Origin: Dimorphilus gyrociliatus
Lineage: Eukaryota > Annelida > Polychaeta > Dinophilidae
Assembly (NCBI GenBank): GCA_904063045.1
Contig: CAJFCJ010000008.1
Location: 186,001-250,000 of the forward strand
Direction of reading: 5' to 3'
DNA: 64,000 nucleotides
A model generated the notes under the pieces. That model was not told the DNA's origin, did not search any database, and worked only from the letters and a program-made list of their open reading frames with translations. Both the position numbers and the translations under genes were made by a program. This document shows positions 51,579 through 64,000 of this stretch, one piece after another; position 1 is the stretch's first letter, and each line of letters opens with the position of its first letter.

Positions 51579-54500
51579 ATGTTTTCTATCTATATCTTAG
51601 TTTCTGTATTCATCTACTCAACTGCTTTTGAATTACAACGCAGCTTAAATAGCAGGTATCTAGGAAAAGAGCCCACTGGTTCAATACAAGTTAAACTTTT
51701 AGGAGGTAGCAAAACGTCCGGTAATATAATAATTCGGAGAGGAGCTCATTCTGCCTGGGGTGGCATATGTGATGATGGCTGGAGCAAGAATAACGGTGAC
51801 GTCATATGCAGAATGCTCGGTTTTGGAAAATGTATTGCCATAACTGTCAACAGCAAATTTGGCCATTTATCAAGTTACTCATAATTTTTTAATTGTATAC
51901 TAATATATTCTCTATTAACTCTTTTCTCAATAATATAACTATAGATAATAGAATTTGGTTAGACAACGTAAGATGTAACGGAAGTGAAGCATCGCTAGAG
52001 GATTGTCACCTATCTGCGTGGGGTTTGCATAATTGCGATCAAAAGGAAGTAGCCGGCGTTTATTGCGGACGTCAGAACGATTTTGCATTAAAGAAATCTG
52101 CTAAAACTTTTAAGGAATATGCTATTAGAATGAAAGGGGGACGAAATCCAACCGAGGGCCGCATTGAGGTCAATACTGGTTATTCTTGGGGTACAATCTG
52201 TGCCGATACGTGGACATTAATGGAAGCAATGGTTGCTTGCCGACAATTAGGTCTGAAATATGCCAGATCTCATACAACGGTATATATCAAGAGCTCATTA
52301 AACTATTTATCAAAATTAAACCTTAATTGTAATGAATTAGGTAAATTACAATCTCTCATCGAGCTATAATATTTCTCCTGTTTCAATAACTAGCAAGGTT
52401 CAAACTTCTTCGATTTAAAATAATATGGCTAAAGCTCTGAATTAGGCCTATCAAGAAGATTCATGACGCACCAGGGTCAAATTGATTTCTGCTTTCGGTT
52501 CCGCTTCAAAGTGCCAAAGGCAGTTAGGAAAGTAGCTACTATAATTTTGATATAGGCCCATCAAGCAGAAAAAGCGACCAGGGTCGTGCTTTGTTTTCTT
52601 TCCAGATTTTGTTTTCGTCCCTATAGTTTATCCTAATTTTGAGAGTATTTTCTTAATTTATCAGGTTAAATAAAGGAATTATGTAAGACGTCTGTTGCAT
52701 AAAGATATTAAGTCAATATGCCACTGAAAGTATGCAACTTAATTATATTATAAAGGACAACCTATATGGTACAGACAGTTGACCCAAATTTTTGACACCT
52801 GTAATTAAACATGGCTCTAGGAATAATAATTGAAATTGCTTAACAGGCACCTTACTTTGGGGGAAATAACGTCTCCAAGATAATATCAGGTCTACACTGC
52901 ACTGGGGAAGAATCAAACTTAGCTGAATGCCACCATGAAAACGTTGGTAAAGAAGTTAGTTGCAGGGACAGCAACTTAATTGCGGGAGTATTGTGTACGG
53001 AAAGTAGGTTCCACTTTCTCCAAATAGGTACCATAACTCTCAATATCTGCAATCGACAGGGTTACCTGATTTACAACCTAACGTAACCCTTCTAGAGGAG
53101 ACAATTTATTTGCAAGATAGACCCATGTTTCTAATGCAATGCGCTATGGAGGAAGGCTGTGCATCTTCGACAGCCTTTCACATTCAAAGAACTTATAGGG
53201 GTTTGCTCTTTAATTATTTTTAAGTAGCTCTAACATAAGAACAAAGATTAGCTATTGACAATATTGAAAATTTTCAAAGGCATGAATACAAGTTAATAGG
53301 AAACGGTAGTCGGAGAATTATTTCTATTTTCAGCCTATGGATTTCCAATATAGATTTAGACCTAATAAAACAGATTGGCAAATATACCGGAGGCGTTTAC
53401 TTCGTTTCTCCAGTGCAACCAAAAACGTCGGAACTGCGGATTTTCATCCTTTTCTGCATATGGACGATTGGGAGTGGCATTCGTGCCATATGCACTTTCA
53501 CAGTATGGAAGTGTTCGCTCACTATGATTTATTTGACAAAAATGGGAAGAGAGTTGCCGAGGGTCACAAAGCTAGCTTCTGCTTGGAGGACGTCCAATGC
53601 GATAGCGGAATAGCAAAACGTTATATCTGTCAGGGTTATTCACAACAAGGTTTGTTGTTTCTATTTCTTTATTCATAATTATCCTTCAATCTATCTTACT
53701 CGACGCCTAATGCATTAAGAATGATTTTTGGTTGACTCTGTCTCTCTCACTTCTCCTCTCCCTCTATCTGTCAGCAAGTTTTTAGTATAGACACAATTCT
53801 GGACTTTTAATTTGTAATCTTGTCTTTTCTCTCTTACTTTTACCGATATTTCCTCTTTTCTTCTAAATTAGCAATCACCGGTGCGTATCTATTTAAAAAA
53901 ATTCACTAGGGGGCTTTAACGCTTTTGTATATTTTTTTTTCGACTTTGCAGTTCTTCCCTTCAAGTAGAATTTCAGTTAAGAGGGAAATAAAACACTATA
54001 TAACATGGGATATCCTTCGTTTTTATTCCTATATTATTAAGTCTATTGAAAAGAATGCTATCAATACTTCGTTTTTTCTATTCCCGTTGATTAATTTTGT
54101 TATTATTTTGTAATTTATGCTATAGAAATTTAGGATATTGATAGTAACCAGAATTCACGAGATTTGTGAAAGTTTCTCCTAGACCTTAGGTGTTACTTCA
54201 TATTTCCTTACTTTTTATACATTCCGTCAATTACATCCGTACATTCGATAACCTTGAAGCTTGTATAATTAGCTGAGATTTTTAATCTAATTCCTTGCAC
54301 GAAAAACAAAAAGACGCGACTAAAATATGCTTGAAAACGTTATAGACACTTTTAACCCTTCCTCTCGTCTAATCAAGGCATGTTTTTAATTCCCGTTTCA
54401 CAAATTTTTTAAAGTATACCATATAATAAAATCTGTCAATTAAAAAAGCCAAAAATAGAATTTTACAATAGAACAAGTTCCTAAAGAAGATAAAAAAAAA

Positions 54501-55627
54501 TATAGCGTCTATTCTATCCGATATATCTTTCTTTATCAAAAAAGAAGTAAAAATAATTGAAACAGTAAATGAGAGTTATAGAAAAAAGGGTTTATCTTTT
54601 AGAAAAGTTTATAATATATAAAAGGAAATTTATAAAATGAACAGAAAGAGGAAGACAGAAAGAGAGAGAGACAGAGTGAGTGAGTGAGTGAGTGAGACAA
54701 TCACCAAACGAATTTTTATCTTGGAGAAGAAAATCCTATTTTAAGGCATTTTGGCAATAGATTGAGGAAAATTCCCTTATTCTGTGTGTATATATTTTGT
54801 ATTATTCTTTTAATGTTACTTCTCTAAATAGCTAGATCTTTCGATATAACATTCTAGAACGTTTAAATAAAAAGATTCTGTTCGTGACCGAGTACCTAAA
54901 CATTCTCTAAACTTATTTTTAGGTAAGAGGTTTCTAAGCAGACACATATAGAAATTTAAATAGAAACGTGTTATAAGAAGATGGTGAGAAAATGAATGGA
55001 TAAAAAGGATTCAACATTAGGTGGTATAGAGGGGAGGGTATAGGAAAACGTTTACTAGGGGTGTCAGGTTTGAAAAATTCATATATTCAGCGGAATGTCT
55101 TCAGCGCGAAATATTTCGCTTGTACTTTTATTTAAAGTCTAGACAAAAAAATTGTTAGTAAGAGAAACTGTGTTATTTCATCCACGTAGAGCATCTTTCA
55201 TGCAAGGTTAATTATAATACCAAAGGAAACATTTTAGAAAATAAAGCAGATACTTCTTCTTCTATAATAATAGACAAAAGATGTCTTGAACATTTGTACA
55301 AGGGCAGGAAACGTGTGTAATTTGTTTACTAATAAAGTATTTTGGGCGGAATATTAGGTATATTTTGGTTCTACTAGAGAGTTAAACTCTTCGTTTTCAC
55401 TTTTTCTAGGAATATCGGTTGGTTGTTCGGATATATACACCCACGAAATCGACTGCCAGTGGATCGACATGACCGAGGTGGAACCAGGCGATTATATCTT
55501 CCGCATGCAAGTCAACCCGGAACGGAAGATTGCTGAGTTAAGCTACGCAAACAATGCGGTTGTATGTAAAATGCGTTATGCTGGTGTTTCAGCTACCGTA
55601 ACCGACTGTAAATTGTGCTCTTTATAA
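51579..55627 (+). CDS. Lysyl oxidase-like protein with two SRCR domains
   Basis: Six exons, 51579-51873, 51945-52279, 52847-53003, 53060-53200, 53374-53649 and 55410-55627, totalling 1422 nt, so 473 residues. A secreted copper amine oxidase that oxidises peptidyl lysines to crosslink extracellular matrix. Seen: signal peptide [20 protein letters not shown]1 (about 30-140; [19 protein letters not shown]); SRCR2 (about 155-262; [17 protein letters not shown]); and the catalytic domain (about 264-473) with [13 protein letters not shown], the copper ligands [11 protein letters not shown] (His 348, 350, 352), RRRLLRFSS and IDCQWID. The two residues that make the LTQ cofactor are present: Lys375 in EGHKASFC and Tyr411 in [10 protein letters not shown], 36 apart as in human LOXL2. 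Vertebrate LOXL2-4 have four SRCR domains; two occur in some invertebrate members. The weakest join is exon 4 to 5 (GTTTGC donor at 53201, acceptor at 53373), the only frame-compatible choice I found. Confidence 0.93.
52280..52846 (+). other. LOXL intron 2
   Basis: A 567-bp intron inside SRCR2 (GTATAT donor, TTAACAG acceptor). It contains two similar GGCC(T/C)ATCAAG segments near 52446 and 52556, a possible local duplication, and no exon. Confidence 0.6.
53650..55409 (+). other. LOXL intron 5
   Basis: A 1760-bp intron between the two last coding exons (GTTTGT donor, TTTCTAG acceptor). It contains a GA and (GAGT)n repeat at 54660-54697. No exon was seen. Confidence 0.7.
54660..54697. repeat. 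(GA)n and (GAGT)n repeat
   Basis: GA units followed by about five GAGT tetranucleotide units in LOXL intron 5. Confidence 0.85.
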
Positions 55628-56412
55628 GAATTTAAGACCGCATAACGTTTGAATGAAATGTTGACAAAATTAAAGACCTAATTTAACCCTTCCGCTTGTT
55701 TAATTAGCAAATAAACAGGAAAAAGCTGTTCACTGTCTAGTTTGGCGCTTATTTTGTTTTCTAATGAGCCTTTATAACTTTATAATTAAATACGAAAAGA
55801 ACAACTATATGCTATAATATCAAATATGCAGTATTTGAAATACAATAAGATAATAACAGCATGTGTAAGTATTTATCTCAATATAAATCTACTAATCGAG
55901 AGATTTTGCATATTATCAATACATGGCGATCAGAGTTTGTAATTTTTAATCTATTGCTATTTTAATAGCAATTTATTAAAACATTAAAGGAAAAAAGGGA
56001 GTGAATATATCAAAAGAAATATATATATATTTTTATAATCATTTTCCCAACGTCTAGACTTAAGATCTTTTGATTACAACTATAAAAAATTATCCGTACC
56101 GAAAATGACAATTAAGAGAAACTGGAAGCAAGAGTACAAATGCCGGGTGCAATTCTTATTGAATTTTGTCTGCTGTAGTAAATTAGTCTAGGCACTCGAA
56201 GCAGAATTCACTTTTTCTTGTTGGAACAAATGCAAAAAAGAAAAAACTCAATCATCTTCTTATGTTGAAATTTTGTCTATTATGGCTAAATAATGTTAAA
56301 AATCTTTCGTAATAAGATTTTTATATGTCTCAGTTAAGAAAGAATTTTCTCTAAGAACATTAGAAAAAGAAGTAACAAACTCGGCGATGACGTCATCTAA
56401 CAATATGACTTT
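55628..56412. other. Tail-to-tail spacer after LOXL
   Basis: Contains the LOXL 3' UTR with its poly(A) signal, and the 3' flank of the small minus-strand gene, including the CRE palindrome TGACGTCA at 56388-56395. Confidence 0.5.
55710..55715 (+). other. Polyadenylation signal, LOXL gene
   Basis: AATAAA located 83 bp after the LOXL stop codon. Confidence 0.55.
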
Positions 56413-58440
56413 TCATTTAGCTCTGACGTCGAGGACGGCTGAAAGAGCATAAGAAAATAGATTTTTTTTCTGGTGTACATATTGCTTAATTTTTTTCACT
56501 TGTACCGGAAAGTAGACAACCTGCCCATCTTCCTTCCCTTTCAGCAGTACTATCGTTGCATCAGTAACTAAACGAACAAAATATTCAGGGGCTTCTTTTT
56601 GCATATTTCTAACATCATAGATATAACTGATCATATTGTAAAATAACATCTAAAAACACATAATTCCTAAGCAATTAATACAATAACGTTCTAACTTGTC
56701 CGTTACCACTTCATCCATCATTGTTCTTTCTAGTCACGACTTTGTAGTAAAAATACACAAGCAATCAATCGCCTATAGAAATATGTGTTTTCTGATTTTT
56801 CCCCCTATATTTTCTTTTCTTCTCATCCCACACCTATTCTTTTTCATGTCTCATTCGTTTCTTTTGTTTACCAACTCACCGACTTACTCATTCATACTTT
56901 CATTTTTGATTTTCATTGAAATTTATATATACATATAGTGTATATATACCCACCCTCCTAACTTCAAATATATAAGGCAAAATTTGTTTTCCTGGGGAAA
57001 TTAACCATCGGTTTTGGGACAGGTGAACTTTTCTATCGAAAATATGGAAAATATCCGCCTTTTATAAAAGGCCGTTTCCTGAATATGAGCTCTTGACGCC
57101 AGTTGCGAATGAAATTGACAAGATGAAGAAAATTTTTTGCTTAATGGTGAGGGCTTTCACTAGGAAAATGTTGTGACAAAGGCATTTCTCAGTATAATTA
57201 GTGATAGGAGGGCATTTATCTTTATAGAGGGATGTAAGGGAGTTTTATGTAAACTATATAATCAATCTGTTTACTTGCTAGCCATAACATGAATAATAAA
57301 CAGTTTGTTTACCTTTCACTTACACACTAATATGCTATACACAAGCTAACTATGTGAACATTTGGCGAATAAATGGCTATTTATACATACATAAATCATG
57401 TATTTTGTATTGTTTCAAAATATATAATTGTATGAAATTGATACAAAGAGAGCAATAATTTTAATTATATTGGTATCATCATAAAATTTAATTTATTGTA
57501 GATTTAAAAAGAGAATTCATTCTGCAATCTTTCCTTCAATTGGTCTACAATTAGTTCTCTTTTCCTAATAATTTATAAGATATTTAGACGGACGCCGAAA
57601 ATGAAAAAAAAAACATCGAAAAGGAAAATTACTCATCAGTTTTTGTTACTTAGGACTGATTATTAGAAAAAAACACAAACAACAATATATATTTAGTACT
57701 TGTATCTCTGGCTTTTCTCTTTTTTTTCACTCGCTCTTTCCTGTCCCTTTTCAATTTTCTCTCACACACTCTTTCTTTCTTAGTCACCCTTTGTCTTTGT
57801 CTTTAATTCTAAAGACAAATGAATTCACCTAGTTTGTTGCCCCCGCCTATTATTATTATTATGATCGTTAAATAGAAGATTTCTATTCATTCTTATCTAA
57901 CAATTCATAAGTAAAAATAGTTAAATTATAGAGAAAGAAATTTTAAATACATTGCGTAATTAAATGAATTAAATATACTGTCTAGATCTTCACAAATGTA
58001 ACAAAACATTAAGTCGATAAAACGTGAATATTTTACTAGATCTTTTTCCCGTAAAAAAATAAGCTCATTTGCATTATTTAATGCATTAATTAACTATAAA
58101 TGAGAATATGTGAGTATAGTTTATACAGATTAGATCTTAACATCTATTAATAGTTAATAAATTAAAATATAACAAGTGATATAAACTACGTATCTAACTT
58201 CGCAACCTAAGAGGATATTATTGATTCTAATAATTTCTTTTCACACTATATCAAGTATTAAACTTCATTTTTAATGTATAAAAGTTCTTTTAAATCTCTT
58301 TTGTTACTTGAATTGAATATTTTTAATAAATAGTGGGAAATCAGCGAAAGGTAAATAATACTAATAGCATTATTAATTATATAGGTAACAATGTACACAG
58401 TTAATACTTGTTGACTAACCTTTTTCAAATATGTATCCAT
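56413..58440 (-). CDS. Small unrecognised two-exon protein (candidate)
   Basis: Candidate exons 58440-58420 and 56649-56413 join in phase 0 across a 1770-bp intron (GTTAGT donor, TGTTTTTAG acceptor) to give 85 residues. Exon 1 encodes only MDTYLKK. The 78 residues of exon 2 look protein-like, with mixed composition and a stretch FVRLVTDATIVLLKGKEDGQ followed by VVYFPVQVKKIKQYV, probably a beta-hairpin and helix. Its codons are less A+T-extreme than the flanks. I do not recognise the family. If exon 1 is wrong, translation could begin at the first codon of exon 2 (Met) or at MQKEAPEYF. No signal peptide or membrane helix is clear. It could also be part of a longer gene with exons further right. 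Confidence 0.4.
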
Positions 58441-61400
58441 AACTAGCTCGAACGAGTCTAGTAGTCCAACGGCATAGGAGAGAGAACCTAGAACCGTCGC
58501 TTCGACAACACATTTTTAACTAGTAAATACTATGTAATCACTTCTTCACTCTTAGTATAAATCTTCGCAATTTTTTAACATACTCCCGACAAATTCCCTT
58601 TATTTCGCCAAATTAGTTATCGATGTATTAATGTTTCATCTCACGAACAGCATGCTTTTAAAATTCAAATATATCCCATAGTTCTCCGTAGACTCACTAT
58701 TAAATCATTCAGCGTGTTCATAAAACTATTCACGTCCGTTTTTTTTTTCAACGAAAAACTTAAATGCCCTACTACTTTAAACACCTGCTGCAAATAGGCC
58801 TAAGGTGGGTGACAAACTGCCGGTTGACAAATATATTTTACCGATAGACGGAGCTAGTTAGCAACTAAAAACATCTGCAGCCAAGAAGAACTTAACAATT
58901 AAACGGTTAGTTGAGTAAGATTTTCCCTTCTTAAAGTGTTTTTAATAGGCTGATGACTAGTAAAAAGTAACAATGGTTTAGTTATCCAGAAGAGATAAAC
59001 AATACAGACTATGCTGGCATAATCAATAGCCAATACAACAGATGCCAACCTTTGCACACCTTTCGTAACCGTCAATTGTTAAACTTTAAAGTAAAACTGT
59101 TTTCCTCACTCCAGTTTTTTTATCCATATTTTTTTTGTTCGCTTTTTGCTCTAAACATTAACAGATATATCTTAAATTTGTTTAAATATCTAAGTTTATG
59201 TATATAAGTGTGTGTATATACATATGTACAAAATGTATATATTGCACATATTATATATTCTCTCTAATTTCCTTCCATTTTCACAACATGGACTCCATCT
59301 TCGTTGTTTTTACCTTTTTTTACCTTTGCGCTTACCTATTCATTTTATTCATAAATGTCGTTTAACAAAGAAAACAAGGAGAAACCTTTAAAAAGGGAAA
59401 GAGGCGAAAGGTGAAGTAGTGGGCGTTTTTCTGTTAAGGTTTATATCGGGGTTAATCCCTATGAATAGCCAGGGTAATACCAAATGCTTTAGACGTTTAA
59501 TCACAACTTAGGTCAAGCTGTCAAAGTGACCGTTGAAATGGTTTTTTTTTTATATTCTCTATATATAAAAAAAGATATCGGTAGAGAATAAAATACGGAT
59601 TATTTATCTCACTAGTTTTACTGTCCAGGGACGACGAAAAATTTCAATAAAAGACAAATAAAATGGTATTAAAAGTAATGAGAACAATCGAAAGTGATAC
59701 CACGTTTTGAATGGTAGTTTTCATAATTTGATAACGATTTAATGGAAGCGGATAAAATATATAATAGCAAGCTCTAAGCTTTACGACGTTTAATTAAAAG
59801 TTATATGGTATTCTCTTTATTATTTTTCTCGGTTGGATTCAGATCTGATAATTTTGTTGTTTGCAATCATATTTAAATAAAAAATTCACATTAGAAAGAA
59901 AAACGCCCGAAAGTGACGCCATCTCAATGCTTATAGTCTTTGACATAATTTAAACAGAAAAATAGCATTTTATTATTGAATTAATTACTTGTTAATGAAA
60001 AAATGTTATATAAGATAGAAAAAATGCTGTTATAATCTTTTAGTTATCAATAATTTATGTAAAAATACAATAATTAGACCAATTATTAATATAATGGAAT
60101 TCAGTAGTAAACATCGAAGGTATCGAAATATTGAAATTAGTCACCTTAGACTTTTTGAAATATTTATCTATTAAAAATAGAACAAGAGAAAAGGTTGTTT
60201 TTCTCCTCTTATCACTGTTTAATAAATTTTATAGTATATTAATAAATATGTAGATATGAAAACATTTAAATGTCGTATTATTGTTTTCTATGTCTGTCTG
60301 TTTCTCTCTCTCTCTCTTTCTCTCTTTTCGTTCATATCTATCTTCCTTGTCAGTGGAAAATATCCTATAATTCTTTTTTCTACTATTCTTTTGACTATTA
60401 ATTATCTTTCGTAAAAAAGTTACATTCTGAAAACGGAAATTTTGCATATGAAACCTGAATATAATTGCCATCTGAGATATTATGGCTTCTAATGAAAATC
60501 GTTAATATAAGTAGCCATTTGATACACTGGTTTAGGCCTTAGTTAACCAAACTTGATTCAGATTCTTTCGATATGGATTTCTGCATAACTGATATTCATT
60601 TTACAAAAAGTTATACTCATATTTACATCTCGATTCTTATAATCTATTCATGCTCTGATATTTAAATGTACACTTTTTATGCATCTTTATGTCCTTATTG
60701 ATATTAATATATTCATTAATGCATCATATTACTTACATACTGTATTAACGTTTACATACACATTTCTTGTTTTCAATTTTTCATTTGGAAAATTAACAAC
60801 TAATAACTCTATCTGCAGGATTAAAAGTTTGGCAAACCTATCGAGTCGCCGCCTACCGGATTAAAAACTATACCCTCTAAGCAATAAAATATGTCCTTGC
60901 ACAACGTAATAGTTCAATGAAAAAACGTCTAAATTTTTCTCTTATTTTCCGCTAGGGCGTCTAACTATGCGCTCTTTTCCTTGTATTTGATGCTCGTCGA
61001 CCTTCCCTTTCCTCAATATGGTACTTAACTGCCACATCCATTACTATATATGAGTACTTTGTTATTTATTCAACCTCCTCTCACTAAAGGACAAATTTTG
61101 CGTTATACCGTCTTATTCTTTGAGGGTGTAAATTTACATTTGTATATATATATATGACTTATTTATTATTTATATATAAATAAAGAAAAGATAAATATTA
61201 CCCGCGAAAAACTTATATTGTACGATATATTGGTATAGAATGAATCCTTTTTTTGCTCTGGTTTCTAACCGCGATTCTCGATTTTAAATCGATCTGACGT
61301 TTTGGACAAGAAAATAAAGACTTACGTACAAATCCCACTTAAACTAATGGAATAGCAAAGGTACTCACCTGAAAAAGAAAAGAATTTGATTAGTTAAGCA

Positions 61401-64000
61401 ATTATTATTCTATTTTAAATGAGAAATAAAATAAATTAGATAAATTATAATAATTAAAAGAAGTTTTTCTACTGAAAGTTAGGGATAAAAGTCGATAAAA
61501 CAGGAATAATAGGAAAGAAAGATAATTAGCGTATAAACACAGCTGAAATACACTAGTCTCTGATAGAAAGTACTCGTTAATTAATCTGAACGCATCCACA
61601 CAATAATTACGAGTTCAAAGATAACAAAAAAGAATATCTCAATAGTATAAGTATTTAATATCAATAGAGGTAGACCACGGGAAAAGGTAATTATAAGACA
61701 TTTACAGTATATACAGTACATATCTGTACGAATACTGTATATATTATATCTTCTTTTCTCCTTGTTTACTGTATTTCAAAATCAGCGAAATGGATCATTA
61801 AATTTTTAACCAGATTGTACAGAAGATTGATAGCAAAAGAAAAAAAAATCAATTGAAAAAGAATGATTCTCTAATACCTTTTACTTCTCGTCAGTTTTTC
61901 AATAATATTTCTAAGGCCCCTTAGCTTAAATTAGCCATTTAATTAAATCTCCCATCTCCCTACCTCCTCCTTCACTTACTCCCTCCTTCCCTCCCTCCCC
62001 TCTCTATTGCTCTTTAAGGAAAGAGGATTTAAGTTACACTTTTATTTTCTTTTTAAGACTTGCTTAAAATCTTGTTTTGTGCAATTTATATTGATTTTTA
62101 AATAAAGAAACAATCGTATTTGCATATTCCACGCTGTTCATAGACTATAAATGCATAGAATATATAAATTCAATACAGTAGTTTTAATGTATTTTTAAAA
62201 ATTATTATTCTAATGGCTTGTGTTTTATGAAATGCTCTATTTCCGTTTACTTTATTATTATTAGATAAGGAGAATATTTTATATCTTAGTTGTAGATTGG
62301 ATTAGGCTATTAAACGATGCAAAAAGAGCAAAGAGAAATAATTTCTCTCCCTCTCACCCTCTATCTCGCTCTCTCTCTCTCTCTCTCCTTCTCTCTTTGT
62401 AATGAGTTAGCCTATCACGTCCTTAATTAAGGCTAAAAATTGAATTAGTGAGAAAATTTCGAAGGACTATTAGAAGGTTTACAAGACGACCTCCATAAAT
62501 TCATATACAATTCAGGTATAATCCCATAATATTATTAATTTTGGGATAATTCTCATGAGATTTCTTTGAGCTTTTCTATTTAGTCTTCACGGCCTATAAT
62601 CCGTTAATTATTATCGTTAATGGCTTATCCGAGAAATAGCCTAAATTCTGTTATGAAATTGAAAGTATAAAATCTTATCAAGCTATCATAGTGTTGTGAC
62701 GCTAAGATATGGTGAATAAAATATAAATTTAAGATATTCAGTTGAATGAATAAGAAAATTTTGATAGAATATATCATATTGGTAAGCTTATCCTTCAAAT
62801 ATGCGCTCATTTTTCTTTTATATGCATAATATAGTTTTCAAAGTATTTAAATATGTTAATTTTCTTCCTATAGTTAGACTCTTTGGTAATGTAAAATCCC
62901 ATTAATCAAAACATCTCACATTAGATCTCACGGTTCTCTCATAAACGAACAACTAACGAATCAAGAAAAGATCACGTGATTACCTTGTACATCACGAAAA
63001 TAGTATATTAGTTTTAACCACATGAAATAAAAAAAATAACTGATTAGTAGACTAATTTGATCAATAAATTGATGGAATAGGTATTTGAGAGTGAAGATAG
63101 AATTGGATTAAGGGGAAGGGAAAGAGAAGTGTAGGTGGAATGATTGGAGAGCAAGATGGGTTGAAAGGTCAATCTTGTTTATATGTTTTGGTAAGACTGC
63201 ATCGAAGAGTTTGCACGCTTGATTTAATTCAAATACAGCCTGCGTAGATGGATAAGAAGAGAGTTTCGGAAATATATTTCTTAAATATTAAAAGCTTTGA
63301 AAGTGTCATTTTCTCTTATTAAATGTCTATAAATTTTCCAGCCTTTTCTCTCACTCTATATCTATCTCTATTTCTTTGCTAAAGATAAGCATAATTTACT
63401 TAGGAGCACAAAAGAGTTTATTTCCTATTCTCACTTTATCTAACTATTTTATCTTCCCTCGTTCTTATCTCTTCTCAATATACATTTTCGTTTTTATTGA
63501 ACGACCGTGAACTTCATTCGAATCACGTAGCACAAGGCCTCTTTAGAATAATAACTATATGTAGAAGAAAAAATGATGGATAATATCTGTAATATAATAC
63601 TACTTATTGTCCATTTGATAGTCTTTATGGACATGCACAAATTATTAAATGAATAGAGTATATCCACGATTTGCTAATAGCATACAACAATGAATTAGAA
63701 GGTGTTAAGATTTAAATACATTTATAAGAGATATATAATATAAAACCCTTCAACAGTGTCTTTATTCTTCCTTCTATTATCCGATTTTCCCTTTCTTTCT
63801 CTCCTCCTCTTTGTTCCTCGCCTTCTCTGTCTATCTTTCTATCATTTTTTTCTTGATAATAAATAGACTCTGGTCTATAATAGATAAAAGACAAGAATTG
63901 ACAAAAAAATTTTCCCTAGAAAATTATCTTCGATGTTTGTTTCTTTTCGCCTAAGTCTATTCCATCTCATCAATTAATTATGATTTTTTTCCCTTACTCT
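58441..64000. other. Right-end non-coding stretch
   Basis: No gene is supported. It contains CT-rich tracts (60301-60330, 62368-62387), an AT hairpin near 61703-61745 with CAGTATA arms, one AGATGGCG on the minus strand (59917-59924), and a minus-strand segment at 61326-61368 bounded by a strong acceptor and a GTAAGT donor (see findings). Confidence 0.5.
62368..62387. repeat. (CT)n microsatellite
   Basis: A simple CT run within a longer pyrimidine-rich stretch. Confidence 0.85.

Noticed and set aside
52852-53052. Minus-strand frame over LOXL exon 3
   Set aside because: Shadow of the SRCR2 coding exon on the plus strand.
1-64000. Transposon, viral, CRISPR or rRNA content
   Set aside because: No reverse transcriptase, transposase, integrase, terminal repeat, repeat-spacer array or rRNA-like segment was recognised on either strand.

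Overview
This is nuclear DNA from a bilaterian animal. It is A+T-rich (roughly two thirds by eye), every multi-exon gene follows GT...AG splicing, and the proteins are animal-specific: a receptor guanylate cyclase, an Nkx2-5/tinman homeobox factor, a Kv-channel-interacting protein, a lysyl oxidase-like enzyme with SRCR domains, a rhodopsin-family GPCR and inter-alpha-trypsin-inhibitor C-terminal domains. The receptor cyclase has introns of only 55-174 bp. A small-genome protostome, perhaps a compact annelid or another lophotrochozoan, would fit, but species is an inference I cannot test. No phage, plasmid, CRISPR or transposon-coding sequence was seen.

Layout. 1-2.98 kb: no convincing gene. 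2983-4924 (+): secreted/transmembrane leucine-rich-repeat receptor. 5274-9352 (-): natriuretic-peptide-receptor-like guanylate cyclase in 13 exons, tail-to-tail with the LRR gene. 10203-11190 (-) and 11833-12878 (+): a divergent pair of paralogues that consist almost only of the ITIH C-terminal domain, with the same intron position and phase. 13152-14222 (-): intronless GPCR. 15729-18346 (-): NK4/tinman/Nkx2-5 homeobox gene. 18.35-24.9 kb: non-coding, probably cis-regulatory. 24910-36836 (-): KChIP gene whose first coding exon lies 8.65 kb from the second. 36.8-51.6 kb: long non-coding stretch. 51579-55627 (+): lysyl oxidase-like gene with two SRCR domains. 56413-58440 (-): a small unrecognised two-exon candidate gene. 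58.4-64 kb: non-coding, with one possible cassette exon or recursive splice site near 61.35 kb.

The genes do not form one pathway. Several act in the heart, muscle or nervous system of other animals (Nkx2-5/tinman, KChIP, receptor guanylate cyclase, peptide GPCR), but their adjacency need not be functional. All exon joins were rebuilt by hand from reading frame, splice sites and family similarity. Every multi-exon model gives a length divisible by three and a continuous family-like protein, except the small 56-58 kb gene, which has no family to compare with.

The most notable non-gene signals are ten copies of the 8-mer AGATGGCG (either strand) scattered through the window, a perfect RFX X-box next to a perfect CRE palindrome inside KChIP intron 1, and a family of A+T-rich hairpins sharing ATACAGTATA arms.
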